Assembly: GCA_002690445.1 (NCBI GenBank)
Contig: NZER01000159.1
Coordinates: 1-14,469 of the forward strand
Origin: Candidatus Pacearchaeota archaeon
GTDB lineage: Archaea > Nanoarchaeota > Nanoarchaeia > Pacearchaeales > GW2011-AR1
Direction: 5' to 3'
DNA length: 14,469 bases
Each line of letters begins with the position of its first letter. The stretch's first letter is position 1. Under the pieces are notes generated by a model. It ran no database searches and was not told the origin of the DNA. It saw only the letters and a list, made by a program, of their open reading frames with translations. The position numbers and the translations under genes were made by a program. This document shows, in pieces, positions 3,700-10,714 of the stretch.

Positions 3700-6270
3700 T
3701 CATTCAAAAAATCGTCGTGTGAGCTTACTCGCTTCAAAAAACACCAGCCCCGCCAACCCCAGCCCCACACTCATGCCCAACTGCCCAACACTCAACGGCA
3801 CAAACTCAAAAGCCCAGCTTCCAACTGAAGTGTAAACCATAACCAATTGCAAAACAACAGAAATAAAAACAGCCCACAACAGCCACTTGTTATTAAAAAT
3901 TCCTGTCTTAAACAAACTCTTCTCGGACTTGCACGCAAACACAAAAAACAATTCAAAAAATATCGCAGTCGTAATCGCCATTGTCCGCGCCACTTCAAGA
4001 TTATATCTCAATCCAAAATTAAAAACAAATAAAGAAACCCCGACCATTAAAATACCAGCAATAAAAACCCAATGCCAAATCCCGCAAAGCAAACCATCTT
4101 CTTTTGGTTTTTGATTCATTATACTTACCTCAGCAGGCTCAGCAGCAAGGGCAAGCGCAGGCAGAGAGTCCGTAACAAGATTCATCCACAAAATAGCTAA
4201 AGGCAAAAAGACCAGAGGCCATCTAAATATCAAAGCGCAAATAACAACAAGCACCTCACCAAAATTCGCAGCAAGTAAAAACTTAATTGACTTTTTCAAA
4301 TTAGCAAAAATCATCCTCCCCTGTTTAACTGCCTTCACAATAGAAGCAAAGTTATCATCAAGCAAGACTATATCACTGCTGTCCCGCGCCACATCACTTC
4401 CCCGTTGCCCCATCGCAACCCCAATGTCTGCTCTTTTCAAAGCCAGAATATCATTAACACCATCACCCGTCACAGCAACTATCTCATTCTGCTCTTTCAA
4501 AATCTCAACAATTTTCAGTTTTTGCTGAGGAGTAATTCGCGCAAAAATCGTCTTCTCTCTGACAACAGAATCCCACTGGTCTACCGGCACCCGATCTAAC
4601 TCTCGCCCCTCTATAATTTCCCCAAAAAGCCCAACCTTCCTTGAAATCGCCCTAGTAGTCAAAGCAGAATCCCCAGTCAAAACCTTAACTTTAATCCCAG
4701 CATCCATTGCCTGTTTTATTGCCATCTTAACTTCCTTCCTCGGAGGGTCTATCATCCCCTGAAAACCAGAAAAAACAAGATTGTTTTCTGCCTGCTCTTG
4801 ACTAACCTTGCTAATCTGCCTAAAACCAAAACCCAAAACCCGCAGCCCCTCCCCTGCCATCTTCCTGAAAGTCCTCGACAGTTCCTCTCGCCTCTTGTCT
4901 GTCAACGCCGCAATCTTCCCGCGAACTAACTCCTTTGTGCACCGCTCTAAAATCACTCCCGGCGCCCCTTTCACATAACTTGTCTTAATCTTCCTGCTCT
5001 GCCTCACAATCGACATCATCTTTCTCTCTGAACTAAATGGATATTCTTCTACCTTCACATTTTTCTCAGTCTCTATCTTCTTATTAAAACCAAAATTTTT
5101 AGCAACCTTAATCAAAGCTGTCTCAGTAGGATCCCCTAAAATTTTGTCTGTCTCATCCCGCGCATTGTTGCACAAAATTCCTATCTTCAAAACCTGTTTA
5201 AAATTATTGTCTAGTTTTTTCAACTCTCCAACATTAACTAACCTGCCAGAATAAAGTTTCTCCACAGTCAGCTCCTCTTCAGTCAAAGTCCCTGTCTTAT
5301 CAGTGCAGATAACTGTCGCCCTTCCAAGAGTTTCTGCTGCCGGCAGTCTTCTAATCAGCGTGTTTACCTTATACATTTTTTTAATTGCAATTGCCAAAAT
5401 TATAACTATAATCGCAGGAAGCCCTTCTGGAATTGCACCAACAGCAAGACTAATAGAAATCAGGAACATATCCACCTTATCAATCCCGACAAACAAACCA
5501 AGAACAAAAATAAAAGCAACAAGAAACAAAACAATAATCGCAATTTTCTTAGAAAAAGAATCAACTTTCTTTTCAAGAGGCATTTTTTCATCCTCAGTTT
5601 TTTGAACAAGTTCAGCAAGTTTTCCAAATTCAGTTTCACCCCCTGTTTCTACAACCATAGCAACTGCCTTCCCGCTCACTACACTTGTTCCAGCATAAAG
5701 CATATTTTTTCTTTCAGCCAAAACCGCCCCCCCGCCCACCACCACATCAGTTTTTGCCACTGGGAAACTCTCCCCAGTCAAAACCGCTTCATTAATTTGC
5801 AAATTATCAGACTCAATCAAACGGCAGTCTGCAAGAATTTTGCTTCCCTCATTCACCAAAACAATATCACCAGGTACCAAAAACTTCGGATCAATCTCCT
5901 TCTGCGCTCCCCCCCGCAAAACCACAACCTTATACTGCAGACTCCTTTTCAGTTTTTCAATAATCTCTTCTGCTTTATATTCCTGCACAAAACCAAATAC
6001 ACTATTTAAAATAACAATTATCCCAATCACAATAGCATCTAAAGCATGCCCGATAATAAAAGAAATAACAGCAGCCAAAATTAAAATATAAATTAACAAA
6101 GAATTAAACTGCCTCAATAAAATCCGAAATTTACTCACTTTACGAAATTCCCGTAGAACATTTTTCCCATATTTTCTCTCTCTTTGTTGCACCTCTCCCT
6201 CATCCAAACCACTTTCAGAACTTCTTAATTTAGACAGCACCTCTTTTGTAGGCATATCATGCAAAGCCAT
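3700..6270 (-). CDS. P-type Ca2+-transporting ATPase (P2A, SERCA/PacL-like)
   Basis: This 856-residue membrane pump exports or sequesters cations using ATP. All P-type signatures are present: actuator TGES (165-168), phosphorylation site CTDKTGTLT with Asp324, nucleotide-binding KGAPG (434-438), DPP (508-510), TGDS (532-535) and hinge TGDGVND (601-607). Membrane segments fall near 52-73, 76-97, 243-262, 267-297, 662-682, 688-708, 733-752, 765-780, 795-816 and 826-845, giving ten in all. Residues matching the SERCA Ca2+ sites are kept: Glu282 in IPEGLP (M4), Asn669 and Glu672 in ANFGE (M5), Asn697, Thr700 and Asp701 in NLVTD (M6) and Glu773 in M8, matching SERCA Glu908. That set argues for a Ca2+ pump, possibly with two sites rather than the one of PMR1 types. 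The ATG at 6270 has a TATA-like GTTTAAAAC 22-30 bases upstream (6292-6300), so it is monocistronic and probably leaderless. Confidence 0.95.
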   Translation of the reverse strand: MALHDMPTKEVLSKLRSSESGLDEGEVQQRERKYGKNVLREFRKVSKFRILLRQFNSLLIYILILAAVISFIIGHALDAIVIGIIVILNSVFGFVQEYKAEEIIEKLKRSLQYKVVVLRGGAQKEIDPKFLVPGDIVLVNEGSKILADCRLIESDNLQINEAVLTGESFPVAKTDVVVGGGAVLAERKNMLYAGTSVVSGKAVAMVVETGGETEFGKLAELVQKTEDEKMPLEKKVDSFSKKIAIIVLFLVAFIFVLGLFVGIDKVDMFLISISLAVGAIPEGLPAIIVIILAIAIKKMYKVNTLIRRLPAAETLGRATVICTDKTGTLTEEELTVEKLYSGRLVNVGELKKLDNNFKQVLKIGILCNNARDETDKILGDPTETALIKVAKNFGFNKKIETEKNVKVEEYPFSSERKMMSIVRQSRKIKTSYVKGAPGVILERCTKELVRGKIAALTDKRREELSRTFRKMAGEGLRVLGFGFRQISKVSQEQAENNLVFSGFQGMIDPPRKEVKMAIKQAMDAGIKVKVLTGDSALTTRAISRKVGLFGEIIEGRELDRVPVDQWDSVVREKTIFARITPQQKLKIVEILKEQNEIVAVTGDGVNDILALKRADIGVAMGQRGSDVARDSSDIVLLDDNFASIVKAVKQGRMIFANLKKSIKFLLAANFGEVLVVICALIFRWPLVFLPLAILWMNLVTDSLPALALAAEPAEVSIMNQKPKEDGLLCGIWHWVFIAGILMVGVSLFVFNFGLRYNLEVARTMAITTAIFFELFFVFACKSEKSLFKTGIFNNKWLLWAVFISVVLQLVMVYTSVGSWAFEFVPLSVGQLGMSVGLGLAGLVFFEASKLTRRFFE

Positions 6271-6291
6271 GTTTTACTAAAGAAAAAGATA

Positions 6292-6300
6292 GTTTTAAAC
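6292..6300 (-). promoter_or_regulatory. TATA-like box for the ATPase gene
   Basis: Minus-strand GTTTAAAAC lies 22-30 bases upstream of the ATG at 6270, the spacing expected for a leaderless archaeal mRNA. Confidence 0.45.
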
Positions 6301-6395
6301 TTTTAGAATCAAACCCCTGCGAAAATCCCAATAACTTATTCAACATTAAAAAAGCGTGAGAAAGTTTCACGGCATTAATAAAATTGTCTTAACGA

Positions 6396-6420
6396 AATTT
6401 CGTGGCAAATGCCCGAAATT
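6396..6420. repeat. Hairpin 47 bases past a stop codon
   Basis: AATTTCG (6396-6402) and CGAAATT (6414-6420) pair perfectly. Inside them GGCA and TGCC add four pairs after a one-base bulge. The hairpin lies 20 bases beyond the 30-base 3' tag at 6440-6469, the same arrangement as the tag and nested hairpin at 3162-3304. Confidence 0.6.
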
Positions 6421-6439
6421 GAGTTTTCACTTTTAGTTT

Positions 6440-6469
6440 GGCATGCAGTTTCTGAGGATTTTAGAATTA
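6440..6469 (-). repeat. 3' tag shared with the gene at 3302, copy 2
   Basis: Minus-strand TAATTCTAAAATCCTCAGAA and on to GCATGCC begins at the TAA stop of the small frameshifted gene. It matches 3275-3304 at 26 of 30 positions. Confidence 0.65.
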
Positions 6470-6651
6470 GCTTACAGTTCCTCTTAAAAGTCCGTTGAGA
6501 AAGTCCTTATCAAAATTTGCTTCGAGAATATCCATTGTTTCCAATGCTTTTTCTGTCAAATGCAAATTTTTTGCAGGATCCCCTTCTGTCGCGATTTGCT
6601 TTTGATTTCCCTGAGTTTTCTGTATAATTTAATCCCTTCTTGCCTATCCAT
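6467..6651 (-). pseudogene. Small helical protein gene with apparent -1 frameshift
   Basis: The minus strand holds an ATG frame from 6651 (MDRQEGIKLYRKLREIK...) that meets a stop within 32 codons. The -1 frame from about 6600 carries a sensible continuation (QIATEGDPAKNLHLTEKALE, then TMDILEANFDKDFLNGLLRG and TVS) ending at TAA 6467, but it has no start of its own. Joined by slipping back one base in the AAAA run at 6600-6603, the product is 61 residues, helical and acidic toward the end. The 185-base span is one base short of whole codons, which fits a single missing base. It may be a sequencing or assembly error, a recent mutation, or real frameshifting. It lies downstream of the 110-codon gene, and the stop carries the 3' tag. 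No family is recognised. A competing frame at 6510-6698 is a shadow. Confidence 0.5.
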
Positions 6652-6675
6652 CTTTCAATATAAAAATTGTTCTTT

Positions 6676-7008
6676 TTAAAGGTTTTGAGGGATAGCAACT
6701 AAATCATCTGCAAGGGTGCTGCCACAAAAACCATATACCTCAACAATTGCAGCATAAGGAGATGACATTTCTCCTTTCTTTGGTTTAAATGCAAGACCCT
6801 GATTTAGGTTAGTGCATGTCCTAACAACTATCCTCCCTTTCAAACCCTGGTAAACAGTTGATTCAACTGCCCCTCTTTTTAAAGGATCTCCCTTTACTAA
6901 ACTATAGTTCATAGCAAGCTCAGCAATTTTCTCAAGAATTTCTTTTTTAACTTTTTCCTTATTCTGCCTGCGTCCAATAAATAACTGTTCTGCCATTTTA
7001 CCAAACAA
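6676..7008 (-). CDS. Conserved-looking protein downstream of rps2, unknown function
   Basis: The 110-residue product has a basic helical N-terminal part (GRRQNKEKVKKEILEKIAEL, about 12-31). A probably alpha/beta region follows with LKGRIVVRTCTNLNQGLAF (56-74), then a C-terminal strand-loop-strand (YAAIVEVYGFCGSTLADD). No known family is recognised. The start is TTG at 7008, because the minus strand has GGAGGGGG about 7 bases before it, a strong ribosome binding site made of the last codons of rps2. An ATG at 6996 (MAEQLF) would give 106 residues but lacks that spacing. Only two bases separate this gene from the rps2 stop, so the two are co-transcribed. The setting suggests a translation-linked or housekeeping role, but that is guilt by association only. 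Confidence 0.7.
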   Translation of the reverse strand: MFGKMAEQLFIGRRQNKEKVKKEILEKIAELAMNYSLVKGDPLKRGAVESTVYQGLKGRIVVRTCTNLNQGLAFKPKKGEMSSPYAAIVEVYGFCGSTLADDLVAIPQNL

Positions 7009-7010
7009 AA

Positions 7011-7871
7011 CTAAACCCCCTCCGCCGCCCCAGCCCCCACCTTAACCTCCACACCCTCTCCAGTCTCTTTAACTTCCTCATCTGCCTTCTCCGCAAGCTC
7101 TTTCATTTTCTCTTCAATTTTTTCTTCGCCAGTTTTCAATTCTTTTTCTTTCTTTTCTGCTAACTTTTTCTTTTTCTTTGGCTCCTCCAAAATCAATTCC
7201 TCACCAACAAAATCCTCTAAACTAGGAAGCGGCTTGTCTATCTTATGAGTTTTCATATACTCTCTCGCAAGCAGCCAAAAAAACAATCCTAATGATTTAT
7301 GAGATTTATTATTCCCAATTATAACAACATCAATATCATTTGTATGATTATTTGTATCGCAAATCCCAACCACCGGAATTCTCACATTCTTAGCATCAGC
7401 CAGGGAGTTCCTGTCAAGCCACGGGTCGCAAATCATAATCATTTTTGTTTCAAAAAAATCATCTAATTCTGTATTTGTCAAAACCCCGGCAGGATATTTT
7501 TTAGTAAACAGCCTCACACCAGTCAATTCAGAAAACATTTTAGCAGCCCGCCACCCCGCCTCCCTCTTGCAAATCAAAGTCCACTCATCTGGCTTAAATT
7601 GTTTAACAAAATCAATTGCCTCTTTCAGTTTCTTATCAACAAGCAGCGTGTTCAAAATCGCAAGCCCGTCCAACCGCCTCCGATAAACATACCGCCTCAT
7701 TGTCGGCGTAATAACCTTAGTCCCTAAATAAGAAGCTGTCTTAATATAATCCTCAAGCGGAGTCAAAATCGTCTCATCATTTTTACTCGCGTCAATTTTC
7801 TTCGGCTCACCCTCTGCCTTTGCTTTCTCTGCAATTTCTTCTTTCTCTGCTTCAGTTTTTTTTGTAACCAT
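7011..7871 (-). CDS. rps2: Small ribosomal subunit protein uS2
   Basis: The 286-residue product carries the archaeal uS2 core at about residues 36-210. It includes LTPLEDYIKTASYLGTKV, MRRYVYRRRLDGLAILNT, KREAGWRAA, RLFTKKYPAGVLTNTELDDF, IMICDPWLDRNSLADAKNV, RIPVVGICDTNNHTNDIDVV and IIGNNKSHKSLGLFFWLLAR. These are the family's conserved YPAG-LTN, DP--D and CDT-N motifs. uS2 sits between the head and body of the small subunit. The core is flanked by unusual Lys/Glu-rich extensions, about 35 residues before and about 65 after (EEPKKKKKLAEKKEKELKTG, ending EGV). Archaeal uS2 is usually nearer 200-230 residues. ATG at 7871 is the likely start. The promoter is not clear; only weak A+T motifs precede it. 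The gene leads an operon with the 110-codon gene and follows enolase at a distance, a loosened form of the common archaeal eno-rps2 order. Confidence 0.97.
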   Translation of the reverse strand: MVTKKTEAEKEEIAEKAKAEGEPKKIDASKNDETILTPLEDYIKTASYLGTKVITPTMRRYVYRRRLDGLAILNTLLVDKKLKEAIDFVKQFKPDEWTLICKREAGWRAAKMFSELTGVRLFTKKYPAGVLTNTELDDFFETKMIMICDPWLDRNSLADAKNVRIPVVGICDTNNHTNDIDVVIIGNNKSHKSLGLFFWLLAREYMKTHKIDKPLPSLEDFVGEELILEEPKKKKKLAEKKEKELKTGEEKIEEKMKELAEKADEEVKETGEGVEVKVGAGAAEGV

Positions 7872-8099
7872 TGTATCTTTTGTAATTAAACAACTATAGA
7901 AAATCTATCTCATTCCATAGTCACTATTTTTACATCCAAGTCATTGCACATCACATTCGAAGATGTTGATGCGTTTCGATGTATATTTTCTGAGAAAAAT
8001 TGGTTTATAAAACTTATGATTAGCTCAATTCCCGCGTCCAGAAAAAGTAGAACAAGTTACATAATAAAATCAGGAAAAACCAGCAACTAAATCACAAAG

Positions 8100-8112
8100 C
8101 GCCCTTCGGGCG
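8100..8112. repeat. Short GC hairpin, relative of 10838-10856
   Basis: CGCCC-TTC-GGGCG is a perfect 5-base stem with a 3-base loop in otherwise A+T-rich DNA. The same 13 bases form the heart of the hairpin at 10838-10856. Here it lies directly before the TATA-like box of the PIN operon. Confidence 0.6.
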
Positions 8113-8115
8113 AAA

Positions 8116-8125
8116 ATATTTAAAC
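8116..8125 (+). promoter_or_regulatory. TATA-like box for the PIN operon
   Basis: ATATTTAAAC lies 24-33 bases before the ATG at 8149. That is good spacing for a leaderless mRNA beginning at the basic-peptide gene. Confidence 0.5.
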
Positions 8126-8148
8126 TAAAACTTCTTTGATTAATAAAG

Positions 8149-8277
8149 ATGGTGAAAAAGATTGACTGCAGATTGAAAGAAAATCGTGAGAAGAATTCCT
8201 GCAAAAAGAAAAAAGATAAACCTAAAAGAAAGAGGATTATAAGTCAGAAAGCAATAAGAAAATTTTTCGGAAATTGA
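8149..8277 (+). CDS. 42-residue basic peptide upstream of the PIN gene
   Basis: The frame encodes MVKKIDCRLKENREKNSCKK, then KKDKPKRKRIISQKAIRKFF and GN. It is 42 residues, nearly half Lys or Arg, with two cysteines and a C-terminal basic helix. It was judged real because a TATA-like box precedes its ATG at the right distance. Its TGA also overlaps the ribosome binding site (GAGGG, 8276-8280) of the PIN gene, whose ATG follows 9 bases later, so the two look translationally coupled. Position suggests an antitoxin or RNA-binding partner for the PIN protein, since VapB antitoxins lie just upstream of VapC. However, the sequence does not resemble the AbrB, RHH or Phd-type DNA-binding folds of known VapB proteins. 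It could also be only a leader peptide. Confidence 0.5.
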   Translation: MVKKIDCRLKENREKNSCKKKKDKPKRKRIISQKAIRKFFGN

Positions 8278-8286
8278 GGGATTAAA

Positions 8287-8841
8287 ATGGATATCCTTAG
8301 AGTAATGTTTGACACAAATATATTGGTTAAATTTACTTTTATTTATTATAAGGAAGAAAAGAATGTTCAAGTTCCAAGGAGTCTCAAAAAATTTATATTT
8401 CTTCTAAATAGGTTTGAACAATCCATGTTTCGTAATGTAATGTCTAAATGGAATATATTTGAATTAAGAGATGTCTTGATGAAATTAAAACTCGAAGAGA
8501 TATATCTCATGAATGGATATACCGTGAGAGAATTTGGTGACGCTAAATCTGAAATTGCCTTAGACCAGGATGATATGGAAGGAGTCAATTTGATTATTGA
8601 TGGATTCATAATTAATTCAGAATTTATTAATATCACGAAAGACATGAACTTAGACAAGGTAGATAGGTGGACAAAGAAAGGATTTTCTGTAATGGATATA
8701 ATCTTACTTCATCAAGCAGAATTAAATAACTGCGATTATTTTATCACTCATGATAAAAGATTATATTTGAATGAAGACTTAAAGAAAAATTTTAATGTAA
8801 AAATTTGTTCGATAAAGGAATTTAAAGAAATTATAAAATAA
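8287..8841 (+). CDS. PIN-domain protein (VapC-like ribonuclease)
   Basis: The 184-residue product has the PIN layout of a Mg2+-dependent ribonuclease. VMFDTNILV opens it with Asp9 and Asn11, IFELRDVL places Glu59, SVMDIILLHQAELNNCDYFI carries Asp137, and THDKRLY carries Asp156. These four acidic residues match the PIN active site, so it is probably active. It is longer than typical VapC toxins (about 130 residues), with extra helices in the middle (about 65-130), so it may instead be a chromosomal RNA-processing PIN protein. The ATG at 8287 has a good ribosome binding site (GAGGG, 6-base spacing) that overlaps the end of the upstream 42-codon frame. The operon is the only plus-strand pair here, is richer in A+T than the neighbouring housekeeping genes, and separates eno from rps2. 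This fits an acquired module. Confidence 0.8.
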   Translation: MDILRVMFDTNILVKFTFIYYKEEKNVQVPRSLKKFIFLLNRFEQSMFRNVMSKWNIFELRDVLMKLKLEEIYLMNGYTVREFGDAKSEIALDQDDMEGVNLIIDGFIINSEFINITKDMNLDKVDRWTKKGFSVMDIILLHQAELNNCDYFITHDKRLYLNEDLKKNFNVKICSIKEFKEIIK

Positions 8842-8970
8842 GATTTTGTAGAAGTATCTAATTTTCTTTCAATCCATACCACCCCCAAACCCAAACCTCA
8901 AACCAAACATAGGCAGCAGAAAAAAATACAAAATCTTTTTTTTCTATCCCAAAAAAACCCAACCCAAAAA

Positions 8971-9020
8971 AATTTCGCTTTTTCAAGATATAATTAAACT
9001 ATCAGCGAAAATACAAAATT
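8971..9020. repeat. Hairpin repeat, third copy, past the enolase stop
   Basis: The left arm TTCGCTTTTTCAAGA (8974-8988) equals 16S bases 162-176, 15 of 15. Its loop and right arm (AAACTATC, CGAAAAT, CAAA) follow the 16S copy with small changes. Flanking A and T runs (about 8964-8972 and 9017-9025) extend the stem. On the minus strand it begins 39 bases past the enolase stop. Confidence 0.65.
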
Positions 9021-9058
9021 TTTTTCAGGATCATACCATGCAAACATTGGTTTTATTT

Positions 9059-10282
9059 TCACCCCAACCCCCGCTCAATCTCAACCACCCGCCGCAGCTT
9101 AATCAGTCTTTCCCGACCAATTATCCCCGACTTAATAAAATCCCCCTGAAAACCGACCACTAGATCTGCCAGCGTATCATCCAGCGTCTCTCCAGCACGA
9201 TGCGAAAAAATCGTCACGATCTTATTCTTCTTACAGCACTCCATCACTTTCTTAACATCCATCAAACTCCCAATCTGATTCGGCTTAATTATCATAGCAT
9301 TAATTCCCTTAGAACCAACTGCCCGCCGAACCCGCTTCAAATTCGTCACAGTCAAGTCATCCCCAACAATCAGCGTCTTTCCCTTCTTTACTGAACTCAT
9401 AATCTCAATAAACCCTCCAAAATCCTCCTCCTGCATCGGGTCTTCAACATAAAACAATCCAAACTTCTTAATCAACCTCCCCATATAATCTGCCTGGTCA
9501 ATCTTATCTCTAATTAATTTTTTATTTTTATAAAGATAATAACCCTTATTGTAAAAACTAGAAGCAGCTGCATCAATCCCAATCCGAACCCCAAACTTCA
9601 CACCCACATTTTTCAAAACCAGCAAAACTTCCTCATTAGTCTTATCCGTCATCCACGCATTTTCATCATCTTTCTTTCTTGATTTCAAAAGCCACTTTGC
9701 ATATTCATAAGCCCGCAAGTTTTGTGTAATTGCTTTTGAAAACGTCTTCTCGTTTGGAATCAGCAAAAACTCCTGAAAATCCGGCTTCTTTCCCTTAATC
9801 TCTGTCGCGTGCTTCCCACCCCCAATACAATTCCCAACCGGCCGCGGAATCTTCACCCTCTTCTTCTTCCCCTTAATAATATTATAATCTAAAGAATCAA
9901 AAATAAATTTCCATAACTCCTTACTATTATCTTTCGCAGCCGCCTTCAGAAAAACTGCCTCAATCACATAAGTCACATTCCCGCCAAACCGCCCAAACCG
10001 CCCCTCAAACTTTTTCACTTCCTGAACAATCAATTTCAAATCATCAAAAGTCTTTATCATAAAATTTTTATGTTTCAGCTTTTTGCAAAAAGCATTCAGC
10101 ATCCTGAAACTAGAATTAATTCCCCCGCTCGGATTATACTGCACCACCTCGTGCTTCCCCCGCGACTTCCCGCTCGGAGATGAAGCTCTAAATTTCCCCT
10201 TATAAGTTTTCAACTCAATCTCAATACTTTTTTCTCCCTGCGAATTTTTCACGATTCGCGGTCTCACCTCTTCTACAAACAT
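9059..10282 (-). CDS. eno: Enolase (phosphopyruvate hydratase), divergent
   Basis: Enolase interconverts 2-phosphoglycerate and phosphoenolpyruvate in glycolysis and gluconeogenesis. Numbering from the ATG at 10282 (407 residues), the catalytic set is present. The mobile-loop PSGKSRG has Ser40, GGGKHA has His158, FQEF has Glu171, DDENAW has Glu207 (yeast Glu211), and GIDAAASSFY has Asp237. VEDP has Glu280, GDDLTVTN has the metal Asp near 308, IIKPNQIG has Lys333, SHRAGET follows, and FIKSG has Lys384. Two motifs are unusual: GKSRG for the common GASTG, and DDENAW for GDEGGF or GDEGAW. An upstream TTG at 10291 is in frame, but the TATA-like box (10304-10315) sits 22-33 bases from the ATG and too near the TTG. 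The gene stands alone, divergent from the small gene at 10376. Confidence 0.95.
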   Translation of the reverse strand: MFVEEVRPRIVKNSQGEKSIEIELKTYKGKFRASSPSGKSRGKHEVVQYNPSGGINSSFRMLNAFCKKLKHKNFMIKTFDDLKLIVQEVKKFEGRFGRFGGNVTYVIEAVFLKAAAKDNSKELWKFIFDSLDYNIIKGKKKRVKIPRPVGNCIGGGKHATEIKGKKPDFQEFLLIPNEKTFSKAITQNLRAYEYAKWLLKSRKKDDENAWMTDKTNEEVLLVLKNVGVKFGVRIGIDAAASSFYNKGYYLYKNKKLIRDKIDQADYMGRLIKKFGLFYVEDPMQEEDFGGFIEIMSSVKKGKTLIVGDDLTVTNLKRVRRAVGSKGINAMIIKPNQIGSLMDVKKVMECCKKNKIVTIFSHRAGETLDDTLADLVVGFQGDFIKSGIIGRERLIKLRRVVEIERGLG

Positions 10283-10303
10283 GTTTTTCAAAAGCGATTA
10301 GAA

Positions 10304-10315
10304 GTTATAAAGTTT
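10304..10315 (-). promoter_or_regulatory. TATA-like box for enolase
   Basis: Minus-strand AAACTTTATAAC lies 22-33 bases before the ATG at 10282 and favours that ATG over the in-frame TTG at 10291. Confidence 0.5.
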
Positions 10316-10375
10316 ACTCTAATATATATTTTAGACTATATGTTTATTTTTAAATTCACTTTTTCTAATAATATA

Positions 10376-10714
10376 ATGAAAAGAGATTCAAGAACCGGAG
10401 CAGAACAATTATTTGAGCATATGAGCGAGCCATTATTAACCGCTCCAAGGAAAATCTTAAGTCAGGCTTACCATTGCTTACAAGAGATTGAAAGGGGTAG
10501 ACAAAATTACGGACAAGGAGGTTTAGCAAAAGGTGATGGATGTTATACTGCTCTCGGATTATTATGGGATTTGGATTTGATTGAGATTTTAGATCGTTCA
10601 AAGGTAGTAGAAAACCCAACAGTAGGGACTGCTTTTAGACAGAGATTTAAATTAACAGATAAAGGAAGAACAATGTACCAAACATTAGCAAGAGAAGGTG
10701 TTTTGAATTCTTAG
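10376..10714 (+). CDS. Small possible winged-helix protein, unknown function
   Basis: From the ATG at 10376 the product is 112 residues starting MKRDSRTGAEQLFEHMSEPL. Its second half reads CYTALGLLWDLDLIEILDRS (about 56-75) and FRQRFKLTDKGRTMYQTLAR (about 87-106). The LTDKGR-x-x-x-x-x-L ending after a helix and a two-strand wing is typical of winged-helix DNA-binding domains such as those of PadR- or MarR-like archaeal regulators. No closer family is recognised. An ATG at 10340 would add 12 hydrophobic residues, but the TATA-like TTTTTAAATT (10347-10356) sits 20-29 bases before 10376 and would lie inside the longer frame, so 10376 is preferred. It is divergent from eno across a short shared promoter region, so it could regulate eno or itself. 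That is inference. Confidence 0.65.
   Translation: MKRDSRTGAEQLFEHMSEPLLTAPRKILSQAYHCLQEIERGRQNYGQGGLAKGDGCYTALGLLWDLDLIEILDRSKVVENPTVGTAFRQRFKLTDKGRTMYQTLAREGVLNS

Larger units (their letters stand above)
7872..8148. other. Divergent promoter region between rps2 and the PIN operon
   Basis: This 277-base stretch must hold the leftward rps2 promoter and the rightward PIN-operon promoter. On the plus strand a TATA-like TTTATAAAAC (8004-8013) could start a short RNA near 8035, ending about the CGCCC-TTC-GGGCG hairpin at 8100-8112. No tRNA or protein gene is seen. Confidence 0.35.

Noticed and set aside
6510..6698. 62-codon minus-strand frame overlapping the frameshifted gene
   Set aside because: It is a third frame across the same DNA, Lys/Asn/Arg-rich, and overlaps the end of the 110-codon gene. 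The two other frames join into a better protein.
7962..7994. Possible C/D box guide RNA with TTGATGC and CTGA
   Set aside because: The C box matches only at its core, no clear D'/C' pair is present and no rRNA complement was found by eye.
8016..8090. 24-codon plus-strand frame just after a TATA-like box
   Set aside because: The ATG is only a few bases from the TATA-like box, so transcription would start inside or after it. The peptide has no features.
7872..8148. tRNA gene in the larger intergenic gaps
   Set aside because: No T-arm GTTCGAATCC-like motif or cloverleaf was seen on either strand here, at 420-726 or at 10715-11009.
8140..8370. Minus-strand frame opposite the PIN operon
   Set aside because: It overlaps the PIN gene start and the basic peptide. 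The opposite strand has motifs, a promoter and a ribosome binding site.
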